Positions 1-7,342 are shown, numbered from the stretch's first letter. The stretch is 13,830 nt of DNA from Streptosporangiaceae bacterium (GCA_030045175.1 JASIBM010000657.1:1-13830), one strand, 5' to 3'. The notes: generated by a model not told the origin, from the sequence alone. Numbers and translations: made by a program.

Positions 1-171
1 GGGCGTGATCAGGCCGGCCGCGACCTGCAACAGCGTGGTCTTCCCCGCGCCGTTCGGGCCGACGATGGCCCAGCTTTCGCCGTCGTGCACGGTCCAGTTG
101 ACGTCGGCGAGCAACATGGACTCGTCGCGCCGCACGCCCACGTCACGAAGCCGCAGCACCTCGGCGGGCAT
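1..171 (-). CDS. ABC transporter ATP-binding protein, N-terminal fragment
   Basis: This is the first 57 residues of an ABC-type ATPase; the rest lies beyond the left edge. The reading frame starts at ATG 171 and stays open to base 1. Walker A is plain at residues 38-46 (GPNGAGKTT), preceded by the usual beta-strand SWAIV and followed by LLQVAAGL, the normal ABC continuation. The N-terminal layout (LRLRDVGVRRD, then LLADVNWTVHDGE) is that of a stand-alone cytoplasmic ATPase subunit that would energise a separate permease or act soluble. The start is well supported: a Shine-Dalgarno AAGGAG (plus strand 178-183) sits 6 nt upstream. The gene is downstream of and co-directional with the SixA-like gene, across a repeat-rich 263-bp spacer, so co-transcription is uncertain. 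The substrate cannot be inferred because Walker B, the signature motif and any partner gene are out of view. Confidence 0.88.
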   Translation of the reverse strand, partial: MPAEVLRLRDVGVRRDESMLLADVNWTVHDGESWAIVGPNGAGKTTLLQVAAGLITP

Positions 172-180
172 CCGCCTCTC

Positions 181-443
181 CTTCCCGCTCGCCTACGGGG
201 CGCCTTAGGGCGCCGCCTTCCCTCGTCGCCAAACCCGCTCCTCAGTCCAGGCGGCGCCGCGCCCCTGCGGCTCGCTCGCGCGCTCTCGCCTCCGGCTCCG
301 CCTTCGGCTCGACCGCGCAGGCCTTCCCGCTCGCCTCCGGGCGCCCTTCAAGGCGCCGCCTTCCCTCGTCGCAAACAGCGTTCCTGCGTCCAGGCGGCGT
401 CGGCGCCCTGCGGCTCGCTCGCCTTCCGGGCGCTTTAGGGCGC
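181..443. repeat. Diverged direct repeat in the sixA/ABC-gene spacer
   Basis: The gene-free spacer 172-434 is largely two imperfect copies of a roughly 100-bp element, about 181-281 and 323-424, offset by 142 bp. They share blocks such as CTTCCCGCTCGCCT, GGCGCCGCCTTCCCTCGTCGC, TCCAGGCGGCG and CCTGCGGCTCGCTCGC. A shorter GC-palindromic sub-motif occurs three times, at 186-214, 328-357 and 416-443. Each copy reads CGCTCGCC followed by an inverted repeat of GGCGCC type around TTAG or TTCAA. The third copy covers the sixA stop codon (435-437). The inverted repeats could act as weak terminators on the minus strand. No promoter or small gene is evident; the overlapping reading frames have biased low-complexity Arg/Ala/Pro composition. 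Confidence 0.7.
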
Positions 444-941
444 GTCAAAGCGTGGCTGCCAGGATGCGACGAGCGTCGCGAGGCCGTCAGCGCCGCCGCT
501 GGCCAGTTCCTGCCATGGGACCGTGACGTCGATGACCGCGATGCCGGACGTCGGGAAGTCGGCGGGCTCGCCGGTCAAGATCTCCGTCACGTCCGCCGCT
601 GCCGGATTGTGCCCGACGTACATCAGGCTCCGTATCCGCGACTCGACCTCGGCGAAGACCGCGAGCAAGTCCCTGGCACCCGCGTCATAGAGGCGGGGCT
701 CGGTGACCACGTCGGGCTCGTCATCGAGTTCGGCGCTCACGTATCGCCAGGTCTGCTTCGCCCGTTTCGCGCTCGAGCAGAGCACCAGGTCGGGCGTCAG
801 GCCGCGTTCGGCCAGCCAGCGGCCGGCCGCGGCGGCGTTCTTGCAGCCTCTCGGGCGCAGCGCCCGCTCGATGTCGGGGCCACCGGGAAGCTCGCCGGCC
901 TTGGCGTGACGCATGACGATGAGCTGCCGTTGCGCTGTCAT
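435..941 (-). CDS. SixA-type phosphohistidine phosphatase (histidine phosphatase superfamily)
   Basis: The 168-residue protein has the histidine-phosphatase (RHG) layout of SixA. The catalytic motif LIVMRHAKA is at residues 7-15, with Arg11 and the nucleophile His12. The second phosphate-pocket segment LCSSAKRAKQTW is at 54-65, and the distal VGHNP with His111 is near 109-113. The length is close to that of E. coli SixA, which dephosphorylates phosphohistidine on signalling proteins; the actual substrate here is unknown. There is no signal peptide, so it should be cytoplasmic. I chose ATG 941 because homologous sequence begins just before LIVMRHAK. In-frame ATGs at 950 and 998 are alternatives; no start has a strong Shine-Dalgarno. 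It lies downstream of hppA in the same orientation, but a hairpin at 1006-1042 probably separates the transcripts. Its stop codon lies inside a repeat motif that recurs twice downstream. Confidence 0.85.
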   Translation of the reverse strand: MTAQRQLIVMRHAKAGELPGGPDIERALRPRGCKNAAAAGRWLAERGLTPDLVLCSSAKRAKQTWRYVSAELDDEPDVVTEPRLYDAGARDLLAVFAEVESRIRSLMYVGHNPAAADVTEILTGEPADFPTSGIAVIDVTVPWQELASGGADGLATLVASWQPRFDAP

Positions 942-1005
942 GACATCCATCGTCCGGCATGGCAGCCGCCGCTCCAAGGCCGGGCGCGGGCAAGGCACGC
1001 AAGGA

Positions 1006-1042
1006 GAGCAGCCGGGCGCGTTGCTGCGACCCCGGCGTGCTC
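1006..1042 (-). terminator. Probable hppA transcription terminator hairpin
   Basis: An inverted repeat pairs GAGCAGCCGGG (1006-1016) with CCCGGC-G-TGCTC (1031-1042), giving an 11-bp stem with one bulged G and a 14-nt loop. It begins 22 nt past the hppA stop codon in the direction of transcription. An outer pairing, GGGCAAG (988-994) with CTTGCCC (1042-1048), can lengthen the structure. There is no T-tract, which is common for terminators in high-GC actinobacteria. The remaining sequence in 942-1063 shows no gene. Confidence 0.5.
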
Positions 1043-1063
1043 TTGCCCCTCGCTCTGTGACGG

Positions 1064-3382
1064 TCAGCTAGTGGCCGCCTGCGCTGACTGGGCGCGCTCG
1101 TCGGTACCCGGATCGGCCGCCTCAAGCCCGCTCGCGCGCCGCTTGGAGATCACGATCGAGGTGACCACGATCGCCAGGGCGCCGAGCGCGACGCCGACGC
1201 GCAAGCCGGTGCTGCCCGCGTACTTGACCACGCTGGTCGCGATGAGCAGCGAGACCAGGTTCATGACCTTGATCAGCGGGTTGATCGCCGGGCCCGCGGT
1301 GTCCTTGAACGGGTCGCCGACGGTGTCGCCGATCACGGTGGCCGCGTGCGACTCGGAGCCCTTGCCGCCGTACTTGCCCTCCTCGACCAGCTTCTTGGCG
1401 TTGTCCCAGGCGCCGCCAGCGTTAGCGAGGAAGACCGCCATCAGCACGCCGACACCGATGGCGCCCGCCAGGTACGACCCGAGCGGGCCGTAGCCGAACG
1501 CGAAGCCGACCGCGATCGGGGTCAGCACCGCGAGCAAACCAGGCGTGGCGAGCTCGCGCAGCGAGTCCTTGGTGCAGATGTCCACCACCGCGCCGTACTC
1601 GGGTTTCTCGGTGAAGTCCATGATCCCCGGGTGCGCCCTGAACTGCTCGCGCACCTCGACGACCACCCGCTGCGCGGCGCGGCCGACGGCCCTGATAAGC
1701 AAGCTCGCGAACATGAACACCACGGCGGCGCCCACGATGAGGCCGACAAGAACGTTCGGCTGGTCGATGGAGAGGCTGAAGTGCATGCCCTTCGGCAGCG
1801 CCTGGGCGACAGCCGTGTGGAACGCGCCATACAGGGCGGTAGCCGCAAGCACGGCGGTCGCGATCGCGATGCCCTTGGTGATCGCCTTGGTCGTGTTGCC
1901 GACCGCGTCCAGGTGCGTCAGGATCTGGGCGCCCTCGCCCTCCACGTCGCCACTCATCTCGGCGATGCCCTGGGCATTGTCGGTCACCGGGCCGAACGAG
2001 TCCATCGACACGATCACGCCGACGGTGGTGAGCAGGCCGGTGCCCGCGAGCGCCACGGCGAACAGGGCGAGCGTCGCGTTGCCCGTGCCGAGCAGGAACG
2101 CCCCGTAGACGGCCGCGCCGATCAGCAGCGCCGAGTAAACGCCTGACTCCATGCCGGTGGAGATCCCTGACAAGATCACGGTCGCCGGGCCGGTCGTGGA
2201 GCTGTCTGCGATGTCACGCACCGGCTTGCGCGTGGTCTCGGTGAAGTAACCGGTTAGCAGCTGGATCGTGCTGGCGAGAACGAGGCCGATCAGGACGGCG
2301 CCGATCGCGAGCCAGCGCGGGCTACCCGAGTGCCCCAGGATGCCGCTCGTCGCGTTCGTCAGGCCGCTGAAGCGGGCGGGCAAGAACAAGAACGCGGCGC
2401 CAGCGACGAGCAGCGCGGAGATGACGGCCGAGACGAAGAAACCGCGGTTGATCGCCGACATGCCGCTGCGATCGCCCTTGCGCGGGGCGACCACGAAGAT
2501 CCCGACGATCGCGGTGATCACGCCGATGGCCGGCACGATCAGCGGGAAGACAAGGCCGATGTTGCCGAACGCGACCTTGCCGAGGATCAGGGAGGCCACC
2601 AGCGTGACCGCGTAGGACTCAAACAGGTCGGCGGCCATGCCCGCGCAGTCGCCGACGTTGTCACCAACGTTGTCGGCGATCGTCGCGGCGTTGCGCGGGT
2701 CGTCCTCTGGGATGTTCTTCTCCACCTTGCCGACTAGGTCGGCGCCCACGTCGGCGGCCTTGGTGTAGATGCCGCCGCCGACGCGCATGAACATGGCCAG
2801 CAGCGCAGCGCCGAAGCCGAATCCCTCGAGCACGCTCGGCGCGTTGCCCTTGTAGATCAGCACCACGATCGCGGCTCCGAGCAGGCCGAGGCCGACCGTG
2901 AACATGCCGGCCACGCCGCCGGTGCGGAACGCGATCCGCAGCGCGTGCCGTTCCCCTGTCTCCCGTGCCGCCGCGGCCACCCGCACGTTGCCGCGGACCG
3001 TGAGCGACATCCCCGTGAAGCCGGTGAGCGCCGAGAACAGCGCGCCGACGAGGAAGAACGCCGAGCGGCCCAAACGGACGGCGAGGTCGTTCGCCGGCAC
3101 AGGCAACAGGAGCAGCACGAAGAAGATCACCACGACGAAGACGCTCAGGGTCCTGAACTGCCTGCGCAGGTACGCGGCCGCGCCCTCTTGGACCGCCTTG
3201 GCGATCTCCTGCATCTTCGCCGTGCCCTGGCTCGCCGCCAGCACCTCTCTGACCAGTACGGCCGCCACGCCAAGGGCCAGCAAGGCCACGACGGCCACGA
3301 CCACAATCCAGGTCAGGTTGGATCCAGTCACGGTGGCCACGCCGCTAGACCCGCTAGCGAGGGCACCGAACCTTGTCGTCAT
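1064..3382 (-). CDS. hppA: Membrane-bound proton-pumping inorganic pyrophosphatase, K+-independent type
   Basis: This 772-residue, highly hydrophobic protein hydrolyses cytoplasmic pyrophosphate and pumps H+ across the membrane. All family landmarks are present: the substrate-binding DVGADLVGKVE at 211-221 (the D-x7-K-x-E motif), the acidic DNVGDNVGD at 237-245, GDVEGEGAQILTHLDAVGNTTKA around 478-499, and the C-terminal acidic GDTVGDPFKDTAGPAINPLI at 685-704. Length and about 16 membrane segments fit the family. The GNTTKAITKG stretch (494-503) has Lys498 where K+-dependent enzymes carry Ala and Thr501 where they carry Gly, so this should be the K+-independent subclass. ATG 3382 is supported by a strong GAGGAGGA Shine-Dalgarno at 3386-3393. 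It follows the bldG pair in the same orientation, as in Streptomyces, but a 258-bp spacer suggests its own promoter. Confidence 0.97.
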   Translation of the reverse strand: MTTRFGALASGSSGVATVTGSNLTWIVVVAVVALLALGVAAVLVREVLAASQGTAKMQEIAKAVQEGAAAYLRRQFRTLSVFVVVIFFVLLLLPVPANDLAVRLGRSAFFLVGALFSALTGFTGMSLTVRGNVRVAAAARETGERHALRIAFRTGGVAGMFTVGLGLLGAAIVVLIYKGNAPSVLEGFGFGAALLAMFMRVGGGIYTKAADVGADLVGKVEKNIPEDDPRNAATIADNVGDNVGDCAGMAADLFESYAVTLVASLILGKVAFGNIGLVFPLIVPAIGVITAIVGIFVVAPRKGDRSGMSAINRGFFVSAVISALLVAGAAFLFLPARFSGLTNATSGILGHSGSPRWLAIGAVLIGLVLASTIQLLTGYFTETTRKPVRDIADSSTTGPATVILSGISTGMESGVYSALLIGAAVYGAFLLGTGNATLALFAVALAGTGLLTTVGVIVSMDSFGPVTDNAQGIAEMSGDVEGEGAQILTHLDAVGNTTKAITKGIAIATAVLAATALYGAFHTAVAQALPKGMHFSLSIDQPNVLVGLIVGAAVVFMFASLLIRAVGRAAQRVVVEVREQFRAHPGIMDFTEKPEYGAVVDICTKDSLRELATPGLLAVLTPIAVGFAFGYGPLGSYLAGAIGVGVLMAVFLANAGGAWDNAKKLVEEGKYGGKGSESHAATVIGDTVGDPFKDTAGPAINPLIKVMNLVSLLIATSVVKYAGSTGLRVGVALGALAIVVTSIVISKRRASGLEAADPGTDERAQSAQAATS

Positions 3383-3385
3383 CTG

Positions 3386-3393
3386 TCCTCCTC
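3386..3393 (-). promoter_or_regulatory. Ribosome binding site of hppA
   Basis: On the minus strand the sequence reads GAGGAGGA followed by CAG and the ATG at 3382, a strong anti-16S match at short spacing. It fixes the hppA start. Confidence 0.8.
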
Positions 3394-3640
3394 GACAGGA
3401 CTTCCCAAGCTTCGCAACTACTCAGGTTCGCAAAATCGCGTAACTGCTCCGGTTATCTAGATCTACGGAAATATAGGCCAGCATCGACCCTGATTACCTA
3501 TGATCACCATGTTTGGCCACGTCGACCACGGTGGTCACCGGAGTCTACGCATCCGAGTACGCACTCGCGTAGCCGGGGCCAGACATTGCGATGCCGCGAC
3601 CTGCTCGCGATCAAAAGGTAACTCGCGTCGCCCGGCCGGG
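3394..3640 (-). promoter_or_regulatory. Spacer between the anti-sigma gene and hppA: candidate hppA promoter and upstream hairpin
   Basis: No gene fits here. The part nearest hppA (about 3411-3520) is clearly richer in A+T than its surroundings, which suggests the hppA promoter, although I cannot place a convincing -35/-10 pair. It contains a direct repeat TTCGCAA at 3411-3417 and 3427-3433 (16-bp period) and TAGATCTA near 3458. Further upstream are a perfect inverted repeat GACCAC-G-GTGGTC (3524-3536) and a nested hairpin CTACGC ... GAGT-ACGC-ACTC ... GCGTAG (3545-3572). The nested hairpin could terminate the bldG operon. These assignments are inference from symmetry alone. Confidence 0.35.
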
Positions 3641-4120
3641 TCAGGCCGACGCCCCCGCCGTCACCGAGCCCGACAGTGGCCAGCTCATCCGGACGCTGGT
3701 CCCGGCGGGCGTCTCGCTGATCTGAACGTCGTCGGCCAGGCCAGCGATGACCGCGAGCGAGAAGCCAGGCGGCACCAGCGCGCTCGCGTCGCTCCCTGGT
3801 GACCCGCCCGGATCCGGCGGCGATTCCGTCTGGCCGGCGCCCGGCCGCTCGGCCTCCGCCTGGCCCGACGAAGTCCCCCTGTTCACGACCTCGACCTCGA
3901 AGCGGCCCGCGTGGTCGGTCAGCGTGACGTGAACCGGCTCGGCCGGGCACGCCGCCTGGTGCGCCTCGACCGCGCGGGAGCACGCCTCGCCGACGGCCAG
4001 CCGCACCTCATCGAGCAGCGAGTCCGGCACGCCACTGCGCCTGGCCACGGCGGTGGCGATCAGGCGGGCCGTCCGCACGTGCGCCGAGAGCGGTGTGAAG
4101 GTTACTTCTACCGTGGCCAT
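3641..4120 (-). CDS. BldG-partner anti-sigma factor (HATPase/RsbW-like fold, degenerate ATP site)
   Basis: This 159-residue protein is the equivalent of S. coelicolor SCO3548 (ApgA), the anti-sigma factor-like partner of BldG. The N-terminus (MATVEVTFTPLSAHVRTARL) and the helix DEVRLAVGEACSRAVEAH (37-54) match the RsbW/SpoIIAB kinase fold. The C-terminal FSLAVIAGLADDVQI (about 120-134) and SVRMSWPL complete the sheet. The ATP-binding elements look eroded. In the N-box E-x-x-x-N the Asn is Arg49, and no DxGxG is visible. Instead residues about 81-118 are a Gly/Pro/Ser/Glu-rich, probably disordered linker. The S. coelicolor relative, from memory, also has Arg at the N-box position. The start is 31 nt after the bldG stop, so the two are almost certainly co-transcribed; no strong Shine-Dalgarno is seen. 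Expected role: binds BldG and possibly a sigma factor, in the cytoplasm. Confidence 0.85.
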   Translation of the reverse strand: MATVEVTFTPLSAHVRTARLIATAVARRSGVPDSLLDEVRLAVGEACSRAVEAHQAACPAEPVHVTLTDHAGRFEVEVVNRGTSSGQAEAERPGAGQTESPPDPGGSPGSDASALVPPGFSLAVIAGLADDVQISETPAGTSVRMSWPLSGSVTAGASA

Positions 4121-4151
4121 CTCAAGCCATCTGACCGCAGTAGCCTGGCGG

Positions 4152-4502
4152 CTACTTCTCGGCTTTCCTCGCCGTCACGGCCTCGTCCACGGTGCCGTGA
4201 ATGCCGAAGACCTTTGTCAGGCCGGTAATGCGGAAGATCTTCAGTATCCGCTCCTGATTGCAGACCAGGTCGAGCGACCCGTCGTGAGCACGCACCCGCT
4301 TGAGCCCGCCCACGAGTACGCCGAGGCCGGTGGAGTCCAGGAACTCCACCTTCTCCATGTTCACGACTAGCTGGTGGTGACCCTCGTTCACCAACTCGAT
4401 GAGCAGCTCACGCAGCCGGGGCGCGGTATAGACATCGATCTCGCCCTCCACCTCAACGATCTCGATGCCGTCCTGGTTGTGATGCTTCAGGTTCAGATCC
4501 AC
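4152..4502 (-). CDS. bldG: Anti-anti-sigma factor BldG (STAS domain)
   Basis: A 116-residue STAS-domain protein nearly identical in its core to Streptomyces BldG: VEGEIDVYTAPRLRELL, LDSTGLGVLVGGLKRVRAH and LVCNQERILKIFRITGLTKVF are family hallmarks. BldG is a partner-switching regulator that, when unphosphorylated, sequesters anti-sigma factors and so controls differentiation and stress sigma factors in Streptomyces. The phosphorylatable Ser in DSTGLG falls at residue 57 when translation starts at GTG 4502, the same number as in S. coelicolor BldG. That GTG is preceded by a GGAGGA Shine-Dalgarno (4507-4512); an in-frame ATG at 4520 gives a 6-residue extension with no usable site. The gene heads a two-gene operon with the downstream anti-sigma partner and is divergent from the helicase gene. 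Confidence 0.95.
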   Translation of the reverse strand: MDLNLKHHNQDGIEIVEVEGEIDVYTAPRLRELLIELVNEGHHQLVVNMEKVEFLDSTGLGVLVGGLKRVRAHDGSLDLVCNQERILKIFRITGLTKVFGIHGTVDEAVTARKAEK

Positions 4503-4506
4503 AGAT

Positions 4507-4512
4507 TCCTCC
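4507..4512 (-). promoter_or_regulatory. Ribosome binding site that decides the bldG GTG start
   Basis: Minus-strand GGAGGA, 4 nt before GTG 4502. It lies inside the longer reading frame that begins at ATG 4520, so it argues against that start. Confidence 0.7.
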
Positions 4513-4692
4513 AACGCCATGCTCCCATTATCCCAGCCGCCGGCCGAGGCTGAGCCCCGCCAGCACGCCAGGCGCGTTTTCGCGCGCCACGCGGAGCCTG
4601 GTCCCCGCGCGTATCCGGCCGCGCTCTAGCCACTGTCTATACCAGATCGCGACGACAGGCACCCGTCCCACTGATGACAGACTTCAGTTATC
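4513..4692. promoter_or_regulatory. Divergent promoter region between bldG and the helicase gene
   Basis: About 190 bp separate the divergent genes. On the minus strand GATAAT (4527-4532) is a good -10 hexamer. It would put the bldG transcript start near 4520, giving a short leader that includes the GGAGGA site. No clear -35 is seen at the expected distance, so an activator or alternative sigma factor may be needed. On the plus strand TATACC near 4636-4641 is a weak -10 candidate for the helicase. A small palindrome GCGCG-TTTT-CGCGC (4572-4585) lies between them. No gene fits here. Confidence 0.45.
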
Positions 4693-7305
4693 ATGCCTGA
4701 TCCACGACCCCCATCCGCCGCCGACAAGCCGGTGCTTATCGCTAGCGCGAGCCGGCCGCCGGCTATCGAGGAGATCTTGCGCGACGGCGCGGCCTCCGGC
4801 CGGCTGACGCACGTCGAGTACCTCCCGGCCAGGCCTGGACGCACGGCCGCCTGGCCGGACTGGGTTCCCGCCGACCTGGTCGCGGCCTTCTACCGGGCGG
4901 GTATACGCCAGCCATGGGCGCACCAGGTCGCAGCGGCCGAACACGCCAGAGCGGGACGCAACGTCATCTTGGCGACAGGAACGGCATCAGGCAAGTCCGC
5001 TGGCTACCTCGCGCCCGCCCTCACCTCGATCGGTGAGGGCGAGACCGTCCTGTACCTGGCGCCCAGCCGGGCTCTCGCCGCGGACCAGCTCAGGGGCGTG
5101 CTCACGCTCGGCGGCCCCGCATCGCGCGTCAACGGCAGGATCAGGCGGCCTCGCGGCGGCGTGCGGGGCGCACCATGGACGCGCGACCTGCTTGGGCCGC
5201 ATGACATCGTCAGGCCAGGCGAGCTGGCCAGGGCGAGGCTCCTGGCGGGCACGGCTCGTGGGCTCGGCCTCGCGCTGCGAGCGGCCGTGCTCGATTCCGA
5301 CACCGGTCCGGCCGAGCGGGACTGGGCACGCAGGCACGCCACCTTCTTGCTCACCACGCCGGACATGCTGCATTACGGGCTCCTGCCGCAGCATCAGCGC
5401 TGGGCCGGGTTCTGGCGACGGCTGCGATACGTGATCGTCGACGAATGCCACGGCTACCGGGGCGTGTTCGGGTCGCACGTCTCCCACGTGCTGCGCAGGC
5501 TACGCCGGATCGCGTCATATCACCGCGACGGCGGCGCGCCAGGCCCGGTGTTCATCCTCGCTTCGGCGACGATCTGGCAGCCCGAGCTCGCGGCTGAGCT
5601 GCTCACCGGGCTGCCGGCCCAGGCCATCACCGACGATTGCTCGCCGCGACCGCCACTGACCTTCGCCCTGTGGGAACCACCGCTGACCGCCCTGCGCGGC
5701 GAGGGCGGCGCCCGGCGGCGCCGCACTGCCGTAGCCGAGACCTCGGACCTGCTTGCTGAGCTCGTCCGAGGCGGCGTCCAGACGCTGGCGTTCATCAGAT
5801 CAAGGCGCGGGGCTGAGGCGGCGGCGGTCGCCGCCAAGGCACGGCTGACCGAGGCCGGATACGGGCACCTGGCGGACCGCGTCGCCGCATACCGGTCCGG
5901 ATACCTCGCGCAGGAACGGCGCCAACTGGAGGACTCGATGCGGGCGGGTGAGATAACCGCGCTCGCCGCGACCCCAGCACTCGAGCTTGGCGTCAACATC
6001 ACCGGGCTGGACGCGGTGATCGTGGCCGGCTGGCCAGGCACGAGGGCTGCCCTGTGGCAGCAGGCCGGCCGGGCCGGCCGGGACGGCCGGGAGGCGCTGG
6101 CAATCCTGGTGGCACAGGACGACCCGCTGGACACCTACCTGGTGCACCATCCGGCGGCCCTGCTACACCAGCCAGTCGAGGCGACCGTGCTCGATCCGGC
6201 CAACCCCTACATCCTCGCGCCGCACCTGCGCGCCGCCGCCGCCGAGCTTCCGCTTACCGACGCCGACCTAGGCCTGTTCGGGCCGTCAGCGCCGGCCGTC
6301 GTCGACGACCTGGCCGACCAGGGGGTGCTGCGCGCCCGCGGCGGCCGCTGGTACCTATCGGGGGGTACGGGGGGTCGCTCCCCCGGGCAGGCACAAGCGG
6401 GGGGTACGGGGGGTCGCTCCCCCGGGCAGGCACAGGCGGGGGGTACGGGGGGTCGCTCCCCCAGGCACCCGCAGCTCACCGGGCTGCGCGGGACCGGAGG
6501 ACGGCTGATCCGCATCGTCGAGTCGGCCACCGGGCGGCTGATCGGCACGATGGACGAGCCGTCCGCGCACGCGCTCGCCCACGCCGGGGCCGTCTATCAG
6601 CACCAGGGCGAGCTCTACCTGGTGACCAGCCTGGACCTAACCGAGGGCGTGGCGCTCGCCGAACCCGGCGACCCCGGTTACGTGACGTCGGCACGCCAGC
6701 ACGCCGACATCTCGGTCACCGCGCGGTCTCGCAGCGCCGAATGGGGCGAGGCATCCGTCCACTTCAGGGACGTGCTCGTGTCCAGGCAGGTCACCGGGTT
6801 CACCAGGCGCTCGCCACAGACCGGCGAGTCGCTCGGTGAGTCCGCGCTGGACCTGCCACTGCGCACGCTGCCGACCAGGGCGGTGTGGTGCACGCTCTCG
6901 CCGGGCCAGCGCGCCGGGCTCGAAGGCACTGGGGTTGACGTGCCCGGCGCGGCGCATGCCGCCGAGCACGCGGCAATCGGCATGCTGCCGCTGGTCGCCG
7001 CGTGCGACCGCGCGGACGTCGGCGGGGTCTTCGCTGACCCGCACCCGCAGACCGGCCGGCTGACGGTCTTCGTCTACGACGCCAACGCGGGCGGCGCCGG
7101 CTTCGCCGAGCGAGGCTTCGGCGCGGCCTCGCGGTGGCTGCGGGCCGCGGCGCTCGCGATCGCCGATTGTGAGTGCACCACAGGCTGCCCTTCCTGCGTC
7201 CAGTCCCCGAAGTGCGGTTCTGGCAACCAGCCGCTGTCCAAGCAGGGTGCGTTGTCGCTGCTTAACTGCCTACTCACCGGCACAACCGAGGGAACGGCAC
7301 GCTAA
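4693..7305 (+). CDS. DEAD/DEAH-box helicase with DUF1998 zinc-cysteine domain (MrfA/YprA type)
   Basis: An 870-residue superfamily 2 helicase. Motif I ATGTASGKS is at 94-102, motif II DECH at 250-253, motif III SAT at 291-293, and motif VI QQAGRAGRDG at 456-465. The C-terminal DUF1998 domain ends in C-x-C-x3-C-x2-C (Cys826, 828, 832, 835), the cysteine arrangement essential in B. subtilis MrfA, plus Cys841. MrfA is a 3'-5' helicase for mitomycin-lesion repair, so a DNA repair role is likely; it would act in the cytoplasm. It occupies the place of SCO3550 beside bldG. Residues 557-591 are an in-frame array (GGTGGRSPGQAQA twice, then GGTGGRSPR) absent from my memory of the family. It interrupts the linker between the WYLSG and LRGTGGRLIRIVE segments. 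ATG 4693 is the first plausible start, but no Shine-Dalgarno is visible, so leaderless or coupled initiation is possible. Confidence 0.93.
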   Translation: MPDPRPPSAADKPVLIASASRPPAIEEILRDGAASGRLTHVEYLPARPGRTAAWPDWVPADLVAAFYRAGIRQPWAHQVAAAEHARAGRNVILATGTASGKSAGYLAPALTSIGEGETVLYLAPSRALAADQLRGVLTLGGPASRVNGRIRRPRGGVRGAPWTRDLLGPHDIVRPGELARARLLAGTARGLGLALRAAVLDSDTGPAERDWARRHATFLLTTPDMLHYGLLPQHQRWAGFWRRLRYVIVDECHGYRGVFGSHVSHVLRRLRRIASYHRDGGAPGPVFILASATIWQPELAAELLTGLPAQAITDDCSPRPPLTFALWEPPLTALRGEGGARRRRTAVAETSDLLAELVRGGVQTLAFIRSRRGAEAAAVAAKARLTEAGYGHLADRVAAYRSGYLAQERRQLEDSMRAGEITALAATPALELGVNITGLDAVIVAGWPGTRAALWQQAGRAGRDGREALAILVAQDDPLDTYLVHHPAALLHQPVEATVLDPANPYILAPHLRAAAAELPLTDADLGLFGPSAPAVVDDLADQGVLRARGGRWYLSGGTGGRSPGQAQAGGTGGRSPGQAQAGGTGGRSPRHPQLTGLRGTGGRLIRIVESATGRLIGTMDEPSAHALAHAGAVYQHQGELYLVTSLDLTEGVALAEPGDPGYVTSARQHADISVTARSRSAEWGEASVHFRDVLVSRQVTGFTRRSPQTGESLGESALDLPLRTLPTRAVWCTLSPGQRAGLEGTGVDVPGAAHAAEHAAIGMLPLVAACDRADVGGVFADPHPQTGRLTVFVYDANAGGAGFAERGFGAASRWLRAAALAIADCECTTGCPSCVQSPKCGSGNQPLSKQGALSLLNCLLTGTTEGTAR
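6361..6465 (+). repeat. In-frame 39-bp tandem repeat, 2.7 copies, in the helicase gene
   Basis: Copies lie at 6361-6399, 6400-6438 and 6439-6465 (partial). The first two differ at only one base near their ends, so the array looks young. Each unit carries GGGGGTCGCTCCCCC, a self-complementary hairpin, and encodes GGTGGRSPGQAQA. Because 39 is a multiple of three, copy changes keep the reading frame. Confidence 0.95.
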
Positions 7306-7309
7306 AGGG

Positions 7310-7342
7310 GCGACCCCCGCCGGGGGGGAGAGCGGGGGTCGC
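7310..7342 (+). terminator. Strong terminator hairpin after the helicase gene
   Basis: A perfect 11-bp inverted repeat, GCGACCCCCGC (7310-7320) and GCGGGGGTCGC (7332-7342), encloses an 11-nt loop and starts 5 nt past the helicase TAA (7303-7305). There is no T-tract, as is usual in high-GC actinobacteria. The remaining 7343-7473 is a relatively A+T-rich stretch (for example CTAGCTAG near 7416) that should hold the promoter of the HAD gene. TAAGGT at 7432-7437 is a weak -10 candidate. Confidence 0.75.

Noticed and set aside
609..1493. Long plus-strand open frame antisense to sixA and hppA
   Set aside because: It crosses the hppA terminator and gene boundary and has no recognisable motif. Long antisense frames are expected at this G+C.
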